From positions 62,001 to 126,000 of the forward strand of contig NZ_JACJRC010000009.1 in NCBI RefSeq assembly GCF_014697025.1: 64,000 nt of DNA. Direction: 5' to 3'. Position numbers and translations under genes: made by a program. This DNA comes from Alkalinema sp. FACHB-956. GTDB taxonomy: Bacteria; Cyanobacteriota; Cyanobacteriia; Leptolyngbyales; Leptolyngbyaceae. Shown here in pieces: positions 8,038 to 18,600 of this stretch. The stretch's first letter is position 1. Each line of letters begins with the position of its first letter. The notes under the pieces are model-generated. The model was not told the DNA's origin and did not search any database. It was given only the letters and a program-made list of their open reading frames with translations.

Positions 8038-8802
8038 ATGGAATCTAAAGCGTTTCTCACGATCGACGATCAAGATCTGTCCCTGCGGGAATGTATGCGC
8101 TACCTGCAAGCATCCGGTAAGCTACAGGATTTTCTGGCTGGGATCTTGCGGCAGCATATTTTGCAGCAGGAAGTTGATACCCGCGAAGATCTAGAGATTG
8201 GAGAGGGAATTATCGAGCAGGCGATCATTGATTTCCGCTTACAAAATCAATTAACTGAGCCCCAAGCCTTCCAAGAGTTCCTGAATCGGAATGGCTCAGA
8301 CTACACCACCTTCCATAAACAAATTAGTAATAACTTTAAGGTGGAGAAGCTGAAAGCAGTGGTGACTGAACCGAAGCTGCAAGAGTACTTTATCGAGCGT
8401 AAGGTATTCCTCGATCGGGTCGTTCTCTCCCGCATCATTGTGGATAATGCTGACCTCGCAGAAGAACTGAAAACCCAAATCCAAGAAGAAGGCGCAAGCT
8501 TTGAGGCTCTAGCTAAACAATATTCTTTGACCGACGACAAAATGGTGAATGGCATGATGGGGCCGGTCAGCCGAGGGACGTTGCCCGATGCCATCCGTGC
8601 CCAAATCGACGCTGCCAACCCTGGCGACCTGCTAGGGCCGATCGAATTGGAAAACCGTTGGGGGCTTTTCCGGGTGGAGCAGAAGATGGACGCAACCCTA
8701 GATGATGTGCAGCTTCAGCAAGCCCTACGCAATGAATTATTTGAACGCTGGATTGCCGACAAAATCCAGAAAATGACGGTGAAGTTACAAGTTGGAGAAT
8801 AG
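8038..8802 (+). CDS. Parvulin-type peptidyl-prolyl isomerase (SurA-like foldase)
   Basis: A 254-aa foldase with an N-terminal SurA-like helical chaperone part (residues about 1-120, rich in Gln and Leu) and a C-terminal parvulin rotamase domain (about 125-235). The latter shows VVLSRIIVD, the segment EGASFEALAKQYSLTD and the core GMMGPVSRGTLPDAIRAQI followed by GDLLGPIELENRWGLFRVE. There is no signal peptide, so it acts in the cytoplasm. In cyanobacteria such proteins often sit next to HlyB-like exporters and may keep their cargo unfolded, and here the exporter gene follows at 9236. ATG at 8038 is preferred to an in-frame GTG nine bases earlier. A terminator at 8944 ends this transcript before the exporter gene. 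Confidence 0.8.
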   Translation: MESKAFLTIDDQDLSLRECMRYLQASGKLQDFLAGILRQHILQQEVDTREDLEIGEGIIEQAIIDFRLQNQLTEPQAFQEFLNRNGSDYTTFHKQISNNFKVEKLKAVVTEPKLQEYFIERKVFLDRVVLSRIIVDNADLAEELKTQIQEEGASFEALAKQYSLTDDKMVNGMMGPVSRGTLPDAIRAQIDAANPGDLLGPIELENRWGLFRVEQKMDATLDDVQLQQALRNELFERWIADKIQKMTVKLQVGE

Positions 8803-9235
8803 GGATCTCACGGGAGTCGCTGTGCATTGTGCATTGGAATCACGGTCTCACCGGACTAGTTGCCCCGATCGAGTCGCGATCTGACTGGACTAGAGCGACC
8901 TTCCCTGGCTGGCCTGACTGGTTGAATCCATTGCCGCCAGATTAGCCCCCAAACCCCATGTTGGGGGCTTTTACACTGGTTAAACATTTGCAACTCAAAC
9001 CTTAGGTTAAAAACTTTGACGGTAAGAATGCTGTAATTTCAGTACTCTATTAGAAATTAGAAACGAGTCCAGTGCTGAATGTCAAAATAGTTGCATTCCC
9101 TGTGCACTATTTTGACCAGCCAACTTTGATTTGACCAGCCAGCTTTGATTTCTAACCTTTGATTTCTAACCTTTGACTGCTTTCCATTGACTGCCTTCCA
9201 TTGCTCCAACCACTGTATCGATCGCTGCTGCCCCT
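8803..9235. other. Intergenic region between foldase and exporter
   Basis: No gene was found. It contains the terminator at 8944-8973 and, at about 9112-9205, overlapping short repeats (TTTGACCAGCCA twice, TTTGATTTCTAACC twice, TTTCCATTGACTGCC-like twice) directly upstream of the exporter start. The exporter promoter is probably between 8980 and 9110. Confidence 0.5.
8944..8973 (+). terminator. Rho-independent terminator after the foldase gene
   Basis: A perfect 9-base stem, AGCCCCCAA pairing with TTGGGGGCT, an 8-base loop and a TTTT tail. It lies about 140 bases after the foldase stop codon. Confidence 0.8.
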
Positions 9236-11764
9236 ATGATAACCAACGATATTTCTACCAAGTTTCCCTGGGATAAGCCGCCGCTGTGTTATCTCACGCC
9301 CGAACAGCAGGTTCTCTTCAAAACCCAAGGGGAATTACGACGATATCGCCTAGGGGAACCCCTCTGGTCAGCGGATAATCCAGGGGATATCATCCTGATT
9401 CTGGCGGGGAAAGTGCGCCTGGTGACGGATGAAGGCAAATCCCTGATGTTGCAGCCTGGAGACTGGATTGGAGATTTGCTGGATCTATCAGGCTATAAAG
9501 CCCGATCGGCGGCGGATGGGGTCGAGGCGATCGTCTGGCCGACGCCCCTGTGGGAAACGGTGAACACCCAGGAGATGAGCCGTTTCTGGGCAACCCAACG
9601 CACACAATACCAGCCCCAAACCGATCGATCGCCCCAGCCCACCCAAGGCTTTCCCTTTGTTGCCGGCATCAACACCGCCGCCGCCTGCCTCACCATGGTG
9701 GCTAACCATTTGCAAAATCCGGCTCAGTTGGAATGGGTGCAGCGCCAAGTGCGCAGCCAAAAGCCCAGCAGTGTCGTGGAAGCAGCGGAAAAGCTGGGTC
9801 TGCATTTGCGACGGATTACGATCGACTGGCAAGGGATGCGGTTGCTGGAATTTCCAGCGTTAATGCTGAAACAGGGCGATGAAGATCCCTATTGGCTGGT
9901 GGTCTATGGGATTCGGGGCGATCGCATGATCGTAGCGGATCCCATGAATCCTGCGGCCACCTGTGAAGCCATCCATCGATCGCAGATTGAACCGACTTGG
10001 GATCGGCAACTGTGGCAAGTTGAGATGATTCAAAAGCAGGAACGGTTCAACCTGGGCTGGTTCCTGCCTGCGGTCTGGAAGTATCGCGGTTTGCTGGGGG
10101 AGGTGCTGTTTGCCTCGCTGACGCTGCAATTGCTAGGGCTAGCGACGCCCATGATTACCCAAGTCATCATTGACCGGGTGATGGTGCAGGGCAGTATCTC
10201 CACCCTGGATGTCATGGCGATCGCGATGTTGGGGGTTGCCGTCTTCGAAGCGACCTTGGGTTGCTTGCGGTTGTTCATCTTTACCCACACTGCACGGCGG
10301 TTGGATCTCTCCCTCTCGGCCCAGTTGTTCCGCCACCTGATGCGCTTGCCCTTGGCCTACTTTGAATCCCGCCGGGTGGGGGATACGGTGGCGCGGGTGC
10401 AGGAGTTGGAAAATATTCGCCAATTCCTGACGGGGACTGCGCTGACGGTGGTCTTGGACTCCATTTTTGCGGTGGTTTATCTGGGGTTGATGGCCTACTA
10501 CAACCTCTTCCTGACGGGAGTCGCGCTGGCGGTGTTGCCCCTGTTCGCGATTTTGACCCTGACCACGACCCCGATTCTGCGTAACTGGCTCAACGAAACC
10601 TTTAACCGCAATGCCGATAGTCAGTCCTTCCTGGTGGAGACGGTAACGGGGATCCATTCGGTCAAAGCCCATACGGCAGAGAAAGCCTCCCGCGATCGCT
10701 GGGAAGGGTTGTTCGCCCGCTATATTCGCACCAGCTTCAAAGCCTCGACCACGCAAAATATCAGCGGCAGTATTGCGGACTTTCTCACCAAGTTTTCCTA
10801 TCTGCTCATCCTGTGGGTGGGGGCGACGCTGGTGATCAAGCAGGAACTCACCGTGGGGCAATTGGTGGCATTCCAAATGCTGTCCGGCCAAGTGACTGGG
10901 CCGCTGCTGCGCCTGGTGCAACTCTGGCAGAACCTACAACAGGTCTTGCTCTCGGTCGATCGGATCGGCGATATCCTCAATGCGTCCCCAGAAGCGGAAC
11001 CGGGTTCGGGCTTGGTGCTGCCTACGCTGCAAGGGGAAGTAAAGTTTGAGCAGGTCTTTTTTCGGTATAACCAGAGCCAAGAGCCCGTTCTGAAGGGCAT
11101 TTCCTTTGAGGTGAAGCCGGGAATGCTCGTCGGTGTTGTGGGTCGAAGCGGATCCGGTAAGAGTACCCTGTCTAAGTTATTGCAACGGTTGTACCTGCCG
11201 GAGTCCGGTCGGATTCTGGTGGATGGCTTCGATGTCAAGAGTGCCGATCTGCACTCTCTACGAACCCAGATGGGGGTGGTGTTGCAGGAAGACTTTATCT
11301 TCAATGGCAACATCATTGAAAACATTAGCCTAGGTCGTCCTGATATTTCTGCCGAGCAGGTGGTGGAAGCAGCGCGACTGGCTGCGGCCCATGACTTTGT
11401 GAGCGAACTGCCCCACGGCTATGAAACCAATGTGGGTGAGCGGGGAACGGCGCTGTCCGGTGGTCAGCGGCAACGCATTGCCCTAGCGCGCTTGTTCCTC
11501 TCCGATGCGCCGTTGATGATTTTGGATGAGGCGACTAGTGCTTTGGATAGTGAAACGGAGCAACAGGTCTTGCAAAATCTGCAACAGGTGTCGGGGAACC
11601 GTACGATCTTTATGATTGCCCACCGGTTTGCGCCATTGCGTCGGGCGGATCTGATTCTGGTGATGGAGAAGGGCGTGGTAGCTGAGAAAGGCACCCATGA
11701 TGAGCTTTTGCGCAAGAAGGGGCTGTATTACTCACTGTATCAACGTCAACAAGCAGCCGTTTAA
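9236..11764 (+). CDS. HlyB/PatB-type ABC exporter with cNMP-binding-like and inactive C39-like domains
   Basis: An 842-aa half-size ABC exporter of the type I secretion class. Domain order: a Crp-like cyclic-nucleotide-binding fold (about residues 20-120), a C39 peptidase-like domain (about 135-275), six membrane helices (about 285-570) and an ATPase domain (about 610-840). The ATPase has Walker A GRSGSGKST, the signature LSGGQRQRIALARL, Walker B LMILDEATSALD and the switch His in IAHRF. The C39-like domain has GINTAAACLTMV where active peptidases have DCGAACL, so the catalytic Cys is a Thr, and the catalytic His before the VVY strand is also absent. It should therefore bind rather than cleave its cargo. 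No HlyD adaptor gene is present nearby. The next gene, 150 bases on, is a muramidase that could be cargo. Confidence 0.88.
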   Translation: MITNDISTKFPWDKPPLCYLTPEQQVLFKTQGELRRYRLGEPLWSADNPGDIILILAGKVRLVTDEGKSLMLQPGDWIGDLLDLSGYKARSAADGVEAIVWPTPLWETVNTQEMSRFWATQRTQYQPQTDRSPQPTQGFPFVAGINTAAACLTMVANHLQNPAQLEWVQRQVRSQKPSSVVEAAEKLGLHLRRITIDWQGMRLLEFPALMLKQGDEDPYWLVVYGIRGDRMIVADPMNPAATCEAIHRSQIEPTWDRQLWQVEMIQKQERFNLGWFLPAVWKYRGLLGEVLFASLTLQLLGLATPMITQVIIDRVMVQGSISTLDVMAIAMLGVAVFEATLGCLRLFIFTHTARRLDLSLSAQLFRHLMRLPLAYFESRRVGDTVARVQELENIRQFLTGTALTVVLDSIFAVVYLGLMAYYNLFLTGVALAVLPLFAILTLTTTPILRNWLNETFNRNADSQSFLVETVTGIHSVKAHTAEKASRDRWEGLFARYIRTSFKASTTQNISGSIADFLTKFSYLLILWVGATLVIKQELTVGQLVAFQMLSGQVTGPLLRLVQLWQNLQQVLLSVDRIGDILNASPEAEPGSGLVLPTLQGEVKFEQVFFRYNQSQEPVLKGISFEVKPGMLVGVVGRSGSGKSTLSKLLQRLYLPESGRILVDGFDVKSADLHSLRTQMGVVLQEDFIFNGNIIENISLGRPDISAEQVVEAARLAAAHDFVSELPHGYETNVGERGTALSGGQRQRIALARLFLSDAPLMILDEATSALDSETEQQVLQNLQQVSGNRTIFMIAHRFAPLRRADLILVMEKGVVAEKGTHDELLRKKGLYYSLYQRQQAAV

Positions 11765-11786
11765 GGGTTGTTTAGATAGAAAAATT

Positions 11787-11820
11787 GCACGATCGCCGCT
11801 TTCTTCTGGCAATCGTGCTT
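11787..11820 (+). terminator. Terminator hairpin after the exporter
   Basis: GCACGATCGCC pairs with GGCAATCGTGC (11 positions, one C/A opposition) around a 10-base loop, followed by TTAAAATTTT. It lies 22 bases after the exporter stop. The downstream muramidase therefore probably has its own promoter or is reached by read-through. Confidence 0.65.
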
Positions 11821-11913
11821 AAAATTTTGAGAGGCCAAGTTGCAACGCTCAACTGGAACGCTCAACTGCATTGCAACTGTATTGCAACGCCAATTTTAGA
11901 AAGGGCTGGAACT

Positions 11914-13773
11914 ATGAACTTACAGGATCTTGTCAAAAACATGACCACTTGGTCTGTGGCCACCCTGCAAAACGATCGCGTCTTTGTCAGCGATTTGCAA
12001 CAGCGTTTGATCTATTGGGGCTACCAGCCTGGGTTAGTGGATGGTTTTTGGGGGCAAAGAACCCAAGCGGCTTACGCTGCTTTTGCGAATGCCAATGGGT
12101 TTAAAGCCAATGAGTTCTCCCCCCAAGCGGCCCAAAAGTTGTTGCAATTGCCTAAGCTTAGCCTCCAGCAGGTCGGCAATGGAACCATAAATTGGCCTGT
12201 AGCGGTGCTTGTTGATGATCCCAATATTGTTCGAGAAATTCAGCAACGGTTGACCGATCGCGGGTTACAACCGGGGCCAGTCGATGGTGACTGGGGCAAA
12301 CGCACCCAAGCGGCCTATGAATCCTTTGCACGGTCAAATTCCTACCCAATTGATAGGCTTACGCCCTTAGCGGCCCAGAAATTACTGTTTCCGACTAAGC
12401 CAACACTGCAACAGGTGGCTAACGGGACAGTCAATTGGATCCTTGCGATCGTGACTGCTGATCCGACGATTACCCGCGAAATCCAACAGCGTTTAACGGT
12501 ATGGAGGTACCAACCGGGTGTTGTGGATGGAGATTGGGGCGCAAGAACCCAAAGCGCCTACGTTGCGTTTACGAAAGCCAATAATCTCAGAGCAGAGACC
12601 CTAACGCCTCAAACTGCCAAGCTTCTTCTGCAAGCTCCGCCTGCGTCTCTCACCCCGACCCCAACCCCGACACCCACTCCTACCCCGACACCCACTCCTA
12701 CTCCGACACCTCCCCCAACACCCACTCCGACACCCACTCCAACACCAACACCCACTCCAACACCAACACCCACTCCAACACCAACACCCACTCCAACACC
12801 AACACCCACTCCTACTCCGACACCCACTCCAACACCAACACCCACTCCTACTCCGACACCCACTCCTACTCCGACACCTACTCCTACCCCAACACCCACT
12901 CCTACCCCTCCTACGGCAAAGCCCGATCGCTTACCCGCAGGATTGCGAGCTTTATCTCAGGGCACCTATGCTTGGCCGACGACCGAAATTCAGCCGAACC
13001 GCGCGATCGCGGCTCAGGTACAGGAATCTCTGAATGCACTGGGCTATGGGCTGGGTGCGGCGGATGGCCTATGGGGGCCCCGAACTCAGCGTGCTTATGT
13101 TGCGTTTTGTGGAATCTATGGGTTGGATCCTGCTACTGTTTCTCCCCGTGCGGCTAAGCTACTCTTGGAACCGGAAGTACCAGGCATTCCTGTTGTGGCG
13201 AACCCACCCGCCTTATCGCTCAATGACTATCGTGCCGTGGCCAATACGATCGGCTGTGAAGTCGCCGCAGTTCGAGCGGTTGTTTCTGTGGAAGCGGCTG
13301 GATCGGGATTTCATCGAGATGGTCGTCCTAAAATTCTTTTTGAAGCCCATTGGTTTTCTGACTTTACCAATAGCCGCTATGACTTCAGCAATTCCAATAT
13401 CTCTAGCCCCGTGTGGAACCGGAACCTTTACATCGGGGGCCTAGGGGAATGGGATCGTTTGTATCAGGCGGTCAATCTCGATCGGGCGGGGGCACTCAAA
13501 TCCGCTTCCTGGGGATTGGGGCAAGTTATGGGCTTTAACCACCGGGCCGCAGGGTATGCCGATGTGGAAACTTTTGTGCGGGACATGCACCAGAGCGAAG
13601 GCAAGCAACTCATGGCGATGTTTAGCTTCATCAGAACCAATGGCCTCGATCGTTTTCTCATTCGTCGGGATTGGGCGGGATTTGCACTGCGGTACAACGG
13701 TGAAAGCTACCGTGCCAACCGCTACGATGAAAAATTAGCAGACTCCTATGAATACTGGTCAACCATTACCTAG
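11914..13773 (+). CDS. Peptidoglycan-binding N-acetylmuramidase with Thr-Pro linker
   Basis: A 619-aa cell-wall hydrolase. Three peptidoglycan-binding type 1 repeats come first (about residues 15-75, 80-160 and 165-245; each carries a DG-x-WG-x-RTQ-x-AY core). Then comes a Thr-Pro linker of about 85 residues, a fourth PG-binding repeat (about 335-420) and a C-terminal N-acetylmuramidase domain (DUF3380 type, about 430-619). The last has [11 protein letters not shown] with the likely catalytic Glu, [21 protein letters not shown] and FALRYNG. This catalytic domain is best known from phage endolysins. I see no Sec signal peptide. The ATG at 11914 has AAAGGG eight bases upstream. Its position behind a type I exporter suggests secretion by that route, as inference. 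Confidence 0.82.
   Translation: MNLQDLVKNMTTWSVATLQNDRVFVSDLQQRLIYWGYQPGLVDGFWGQRTQAAYAAFANANGFKANEFSPQAAQKLLQLPKLSLQQVGNGTINWPVAVLVDDPNIVREIQQRLTDRGLQPGPVDGDWGKRTQAAYESFARSNSYPIDRLTPLAAQKLLFPTKPTLQQVANGTVNWILAIVTADPTITREIQQRLTVWRYQPGVVDGDWGARTQSAYVAFTKANNLRAETLTPQTAKLLLQAPPASLTPTPTPTPTPTPTPTPTPTPPPTPTPTPTPTPTPTPTPTPTPTPTPTPTPTPTPTPTPTPTPTPTPTPTPTPTPTPTPTPTPTPTPPTAKPDRLPAGLRALSQGTYAWPTTEIQPNRAIAAQVQESLNALGYGLGAADGLWGPRTQRAYVAFCGIYGLDPATVSPRAAKLLLEPEVPGIPVVANPPALSLNDYRAVANTIGCEVAAVRAVVSVEAAGSGFHRDGRPKILFEAHWFSDFTNSRYDFSNSNISSPVWNRNLYIGGLGEWDRLYQAVNLDRAGALKSASWGLGQVMGFNHRAAGYADVETFVRDMHQSEGKQLMAMFSFIRTNGLDRFLIRRDWAGFALRYNGESYRANRYDEKLADSYEYWSTIT
12651..12909 (+). repeat. Thr-Pro-encoding 6/12-bp minisatellite
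   Basis: About 43 copies of a hexamer of the form CCNACN, arranged mainly as 12-base units CCGACACCCACT, CCAACACCAACA and CCTACTCCGACA. It encodes the Thr-Pro linker of the muramidase. Blocks of identical 12-mers suggest recent expansion. The complement is an open frame of Gly-Val repeats, which is a shadow. Confidence 0.95.
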
Positions 13774-13841
13774 TTGATCTGTACCTAGTTAACCTGCTAA
13801 ATCCCCTGTCTGGGAACTGAATACCCTGCCTGGAAAACGCT

Positions 13842-13876
13842 AACCCCTTTAGCCGCTTGGCTTGGCTGGAGGGGTT
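13842..13876. terminator. Hairpin between convergent muramidase and protease genes
   Basis: AACCCCTTTAGCC pairs with GGCTGGAGGGGTT (13 positions, two T-G pairs) around a 9-base loop. There is no clear T run on the plus strand. It lies in the gap between two convergent genes and could end either transcript. Confidence 0.45.
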
Positions 13877-13976
13877 ACATTCTGGGCGAGTGGTCTTCAG
13901 ATGAGCAATTTGACGGGCGCTGTATGATCGATCGCTGCTGTATGGCGGAATCATGCTGCTAATGACTAGCCTGCTA

Positions 13977-14549
13977 CTAATTACTTTGGGGATGAAATTC
14001 GATCGAATTGCGTTTGATTTTGACATCGTAGCGACCGAAGAAATCGTGACCGAGTAAACCCACATCGGCTTTGTCCGCGATCGTCACTTTCAAATTCTTG
14101 GTAGTTAAGCCCCCTGTAGACACGGAGCCGATCGAACCGACTGGAAACTGCACCACACTACCATCCGCAATGATGACCTTCCGGACTCCGATCGGTTTTA
14201 GCCCCAAAGCATTGGCCATATCGCGCGTAATCAAAGTGCTGCTGGCCCCTGTATCAAGAATCATCTCAAAGGGCTTACCATTAAACGTCACATCAATCAC
14301 GGGGGTCGAAGCTAGCCGTCGCTTGATTTTGACGCGATAAATTCCATCCTTAGGCGTTTTGCTGGCTTTTTCCGGGGGTTCCTCTCCACAGAGTGTGCCC
14401 AAACTCACCCGTTGCCCCGATGATGTCACCATGTAACAAGTATTTTGCGCGATCGCGGGGAAGGAGGGTCCGATAACCGTTGCGATCCCTGTAGTTAAGC
14501 CAAGACCGACGAGAGCCGTAGGAAAGAATTGAAAGCACGGACGTTTCAT
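13977..14549 (-). CDS. Retropepsin-like aspartic protease, exported
   Basis: A 190-aa protein with an N-terminal signal sequence (MKRP, then a hydrophobic stretch ending near SFPAIAQ) and a single-domain clan AA aspartic protease fold. The active-site motif is MILDTGASSTLI near residues 96-107, and the flap and second-half elements are VIIADGSVVQFPVGSI and VGLLGHDFFGRYDV near 165-178. One-domain retropepsin-like enzymes work as homodimers. The family is common in cyanobacteria, but substrates are unknown. Cys at residues 38 and 54 in the mature N-terminal part could form a disulfide, consistent with a periplasmic location. It is transcribed toward the muramidase gene, and no partner gene is evident. 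Confidence 0.8.
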   Translation of the reverse strand: MKRPCFQFFPTALVGLGLTTGIATVIGPSFPAIAQNTCYMVTSSGQRVSLGTLCGEEPPEKASKTPKDGIYRVKIKRRLASTPVIDVTFNGKPFEMILDTGASSTLITRDMANALGLKPIGVRKVIIADGSVVQFPVGSIGSVSTGGLTTKNLKVTIADKADVGLLGHDFFGRYDVKIKRNSIEFHPQSN

Positions 14550-14858
14550 GACACAGTTTCCAGGAGAGTAGTACCGAGGAACAGTATGGGTGGAAGCGGA
14601 ATAGATGGAGGCAGAATCGCGGAAATAGCCTTCAGTCAGATTTGACCAGAGGGACGAGTTTCACAAGTTGCCTCTCTCCAGTTTGCCTAATGTTCAGGGG
14701 ATTGTCGAAAATTATCTTCCCGTAGTTTTTTTGACTGATTAACAAGTCTGATAGTGATCGATACCAGTCAAGGGTTGAGCTGCGAATTCTCTTCCAGCGC
14801 TGATATCTGCGTTGCCCAGACAGGCTGTCAAGGCAGGGAGGACATGCAATCTTAGGAA
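14550..14858. other. Intergenic region between protease and response regulator
   Basis: About 310 bases without a convincing gene. An open frame at 14632-14892 on the minus strand has no recognisable features and runs into the regulator stop codon. The region should contain the protease promoter. Confidence 0.4.
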
Positions 14859-15359
14859 TCAAAGATTGGGTAACTGAACCATCGATAGCCAAAAATGGTT
14901 AATGGTAGCGTAAACTTCCGAAAATTCAGCTAAGTTAGTTGGCTTGGTGATGTAGCAATTCGTGTGTAAATCGTATGCCCGTAGAATATCGACTTCACTG
15001 GACGAGGTGGTCAGAATGATGACTGGAATTTTCTTTAGAATGGGATCTGTCTTGATATGGGCAAGCACTTCACACCCATCTAACCCCGGCAGATTTAAAT
15101 CGAGCAAAATCAGCCGGGGAAGCTGCACCGCTGCATAGTCTCCCCGTTGGTGCAAGTAATCCAGTGCGGATTCTCCATCTTGCACCCAATGAATCTGACA
15201 CTGTGTAATAGAACGATCGGTGCTGTCTGAAAGATTAGTGCTGTCTGAACTGTTTGGATTGTTCCGTTGTCTAAAGTATCGAGTCAACAGATAGGCATCG
15301 CTAGGTGAGTCTTCAACAAGGAGAATTTCGATCGACGAACCTACAGGCTGATCATTCAT
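14859..15359 (-). CDS. CheY/Rcp1-like response regulator
   Basis: A single receiver domain of about 166 aa, of the Rcp1 subfamily that serves phytochrome-like kinases. It keeps the acidic pair (ILLVEDSPSD), the phosphoacceptor Asp in LILLDLNLPGLDG, the Thr in VIILTTSS and the Lys in YITKPTN, and ends with the subfamily helix around INHFWLSMVQLP. An insertion near residues 33-47 (SSDSTNLSDSTD) between helix 1 and strand 2 is encoded by a 15-18 base tandem duplication at about 15217-15250. An in-frame GTG start at 15386 is possible. The gene lies 246 bases behind the giant histidine kinase on the same strand and is its likely partner. Confidence 0.85.
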   Translation of the reverse strand: MNDQPVGSSIEILLVEDSPSDAYLLTRYFRQRNNPNSSDSTNLSDSTDRSITQCQIHWVQDGESALDYLHQRGDYAAVQLPRLILLDLNLPGLDGCEVLAHIKTDPILKKIPVIILTTSSSEVDILRAYDLHTNCYITKPTNLAEFSEVYATINHFWLSMVQLPNL

Positions 15360-15632
15360 GACGGTTGCAACTTGATCCTTCGTCACACATTAGGGAAACA
15401 CATACTACATAGTAGATAAATACTACAAGAAAGAACGACTGGATACGTGACCTGCGCTAGGGTTCACCTGAATGAGGGAATTGTCGTCTATCAGGGTGAG
15501 TTCTATAAAAATTGGTGTTCTATGAAATAGGATTCTTGTTGTCCTATTTTCTCCTAGCAATGCACCTGAAAATTTACTCTGAGAAATTAGTTTATTTATT
15601 TTTTCCTTGAGGTTTAGTTTAATTCTAAGTAC

Positions 15633-18600
15633 CTAATTCAGAATTGTGAAATAAATGGTGGTGCCTACACCCAATTCAGATTCCGCCCAGATTTTACCAC
15701 CATATAATTCAACAATTTTTTTGCAAATTGCTAACCCAATCCCTGTTCCAGGAAATTTGGTTCGGGGATGTAATCGACGAAAAATATCAAAAATACGATC
15801 GAGGTACTGTGGCTTCATCCCAATGCCATTATCTTGTATGGCAAACTGCCAGCCTTGGGTGGGAAGTGGAATGGCTGTGATGTGAATGCGAGGCGGATTG
15901 GCTTGTGGGCTAGATTGGCGAAACTTGATTGCATTATCCACAAGATTTTGTAAAAGCTGGATCATTTGGGTGCGATTGGCCTGCAGTGTTGGCAATGGAT
16001 CAACAATGATGGTGGCTTGATTATCTACGATCGCAACATGTAGGTTTCTCAAAACCTCTTCTATGACTTCTTGACAATTCAAGGAACCCCGTTCTAATTC
16101 GCGATAGCTAAGACGCGCATAGATTAAGAGATCTTGAATTAACTGCTGCATCCGTAAGCCCCCATCCTGGATGTAGTGCAAGCATTCCAGCATCCCCTCA
16201 TCTAAGGACTGGGCTTGGGCTATTTCTTGGAGGATTTGGGTGTGGCTAACGATCGCCCTCAGGGGTTCTCGTAGATCGTGAGATGCCACGTAGGCAAAAT
16301 TTTCTAATTCCTGGTTCGATCGCAAGAGTTCTTGATTTAAAGTTTGCAGTTCCGCTTGGCTTTGACGGAGCGCTTCGGTACGTTCTGCAACCTGTTGTTC
16401 GAGGCGATAGTTATAGTCCTGCAATAACTGTTCCGATCGCTGCCGTTGCAATGCATGACTAATTGCAACACTAAATTGTTCTAAGGCCATTACTTCTGTG
16501 GTAGACCACCGATGTTCATGGCTGCGATCGATGAAGCAGACCCAGCCTGTAATGTCTCCTGCATAGGAAAGCGGAAACACGAGCAAAGATTTGATGTCCA
16601 GCCTACGCCAATGGTGACGATCGATCGCTGCTTCCGGGGGCAGAGCCTCGAGACAAGGTAAATAGACAAACTCGCTGACCTGTACTTGTGCTTCTGTCCA
16701 AGGGAAGTCGTGCAAAGGATGGTGAAGGGGTGAAAAATTTTGGAATTCTGGAACGATCGCAGGAAATTCAGTGGCCCCCCGTGGAGATGGCCCCGGTTGA
16801 TACAGCAGCGTAACCGGTTGACTAGAATCCGCAAAATTCATTACATAGATCAAGTCAACCGGCCCTAATTCTCCGATTACCTGCAAGGCTGACTGGATGG
16901 CGCTAGGAATTTCATCGAATGTGGTGTTGATAAATGAATTGGAAAAATTGGTAATGATGCGATTGAATTCAATTTGTTTTTGCAATGCTTGTTCAGCTCG
17001 TTTGCGATCGCTAATATCAGTAATAGTGCCAACGTAACTAATCACGTCTCCATGGGAGTTACGTTCTGCAACCGCTTGGCCGTAGACCCAGGTGATTTGC
17101 TGATCAGGCCGTTGCAATCGATACTCCAGTTGAAAGGGATGATCACTATCAAGAAACTGTTGCCACGCTGCAAATACCTGGCTTCGATCCTCCAGATACA
17201 GGGATGCAATCCAGCCTTCACCCAACGCAGCTTCAGCCGAGAGACCGGCAATTTCGCACCAGCGTTCATTGACGTAAATACAATGTCCCTCCGCATCCGT
17301 GCGAAAAATGCCAACGGGGGCAGCGGCAGCTAAGGAAGCATAGCGTTGTTCACTGTCTTGGAGGGCTTCCTCCACCAATTTACGTTGGGTGATATCTTCC
17401 AACAGTCCACTCAAGCGATAGACTTGGCCCGAGGCATCACGAATGGGGAACGATCGGGCATACATCCAACGAAGCGTCCCATCAGGCTTGAACGATCGAT
17501 ATTCCAACGCTTGCGGTGCTTCCAACATATGCTCAAAGGCTTGGCGGAGCTTGGGATGATCTGCAATATGAACCGATTGGAGACAATGCTCGATCGATTT
17601 AAATAGCGGTTGCTGCTCTTTGGGCCAGATACGCTGATAGGCCGGACTGATATAGAGCAGTTGATGATTCAGATCTGTTAACCAAAAAACAGCATTGATA
17701 TGTTCTGCTAACTGGCGAAATTTTTCCTCACTTTGTTGCAATGCATGGGTACGTTGTGTGATCTGTTGTTCTAAGGTGAGGTTAGTGGACTGAATGAGTG
17801 ATTCTGCTTGTTTGCGCTCAGTAATGTCGAGGCGGATTCCCAATACGTTGATCGGATTGCCAGCCGAGTCATAGGTCAGTTGTCCAATATCCGTCAGCCA
17901 GCGACAGGTTCCATCAGGCCACAGGACTCGATATTCCAAGTTGAGATCTGATTGGGTAGCGATGTCAGATTGTACTTGTTGAATGACTCGATCGCGATCG
18001 TCGGGATGGATAGCCTGTAACCAAGCTTCATAGGAGGCTGAACACGCATTGACCGCATAGCCGAGCAGCGCAAAATTTTCATCCGACCAAGTCATGGTGC
18101 GATCGGTCAAGTTCCATTCCCACATCCCAGCATCCGCTGCTTTGAGAGCTAGGGTCACTTTGGCCTGTTTTTCCTGTTCTAAGTAAGTCACTCTGTTGTG
18201 GAGCACCTCCAGGACTTGATAAAGCTGACTCGGATTCAAAAGATTCAACAAACTGGTTTGGGTGATGAGACCCGTTAAATGGCCCTGCTGATTGACGACA
18301 ACAATCCGGCTGATGCGATAGGTTTGCAGTCTTTGATGGGCTACTAGAATTGACTCTTCGGGATACACCGTAAATACAGGCCGACTCATAACCTCTTGGA
18401 CAGCAATTCGCTCTAGTGGAAGTTGCAATGTCTGATAGTGAACAATATCTTTTTCGGTAACGATACCGATCGGTCGCAATGCAGGTGGTGGCGCTTCTAG
18501 GCAAGGGGATGCTTGAGGGGTTGTGCTGGGTGTGGCAAAAGGCTGCTCAATCTCCGCCGCAGGTTCAGCAACCACAATACAGCTAATACGATGCTGGGTC

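Noticed and set aside
12609-12899. Minus-strand Gly-Val repeat frame
   Set aside because: Exact complement of the Thr-Pro minisatellite of the muramidase.
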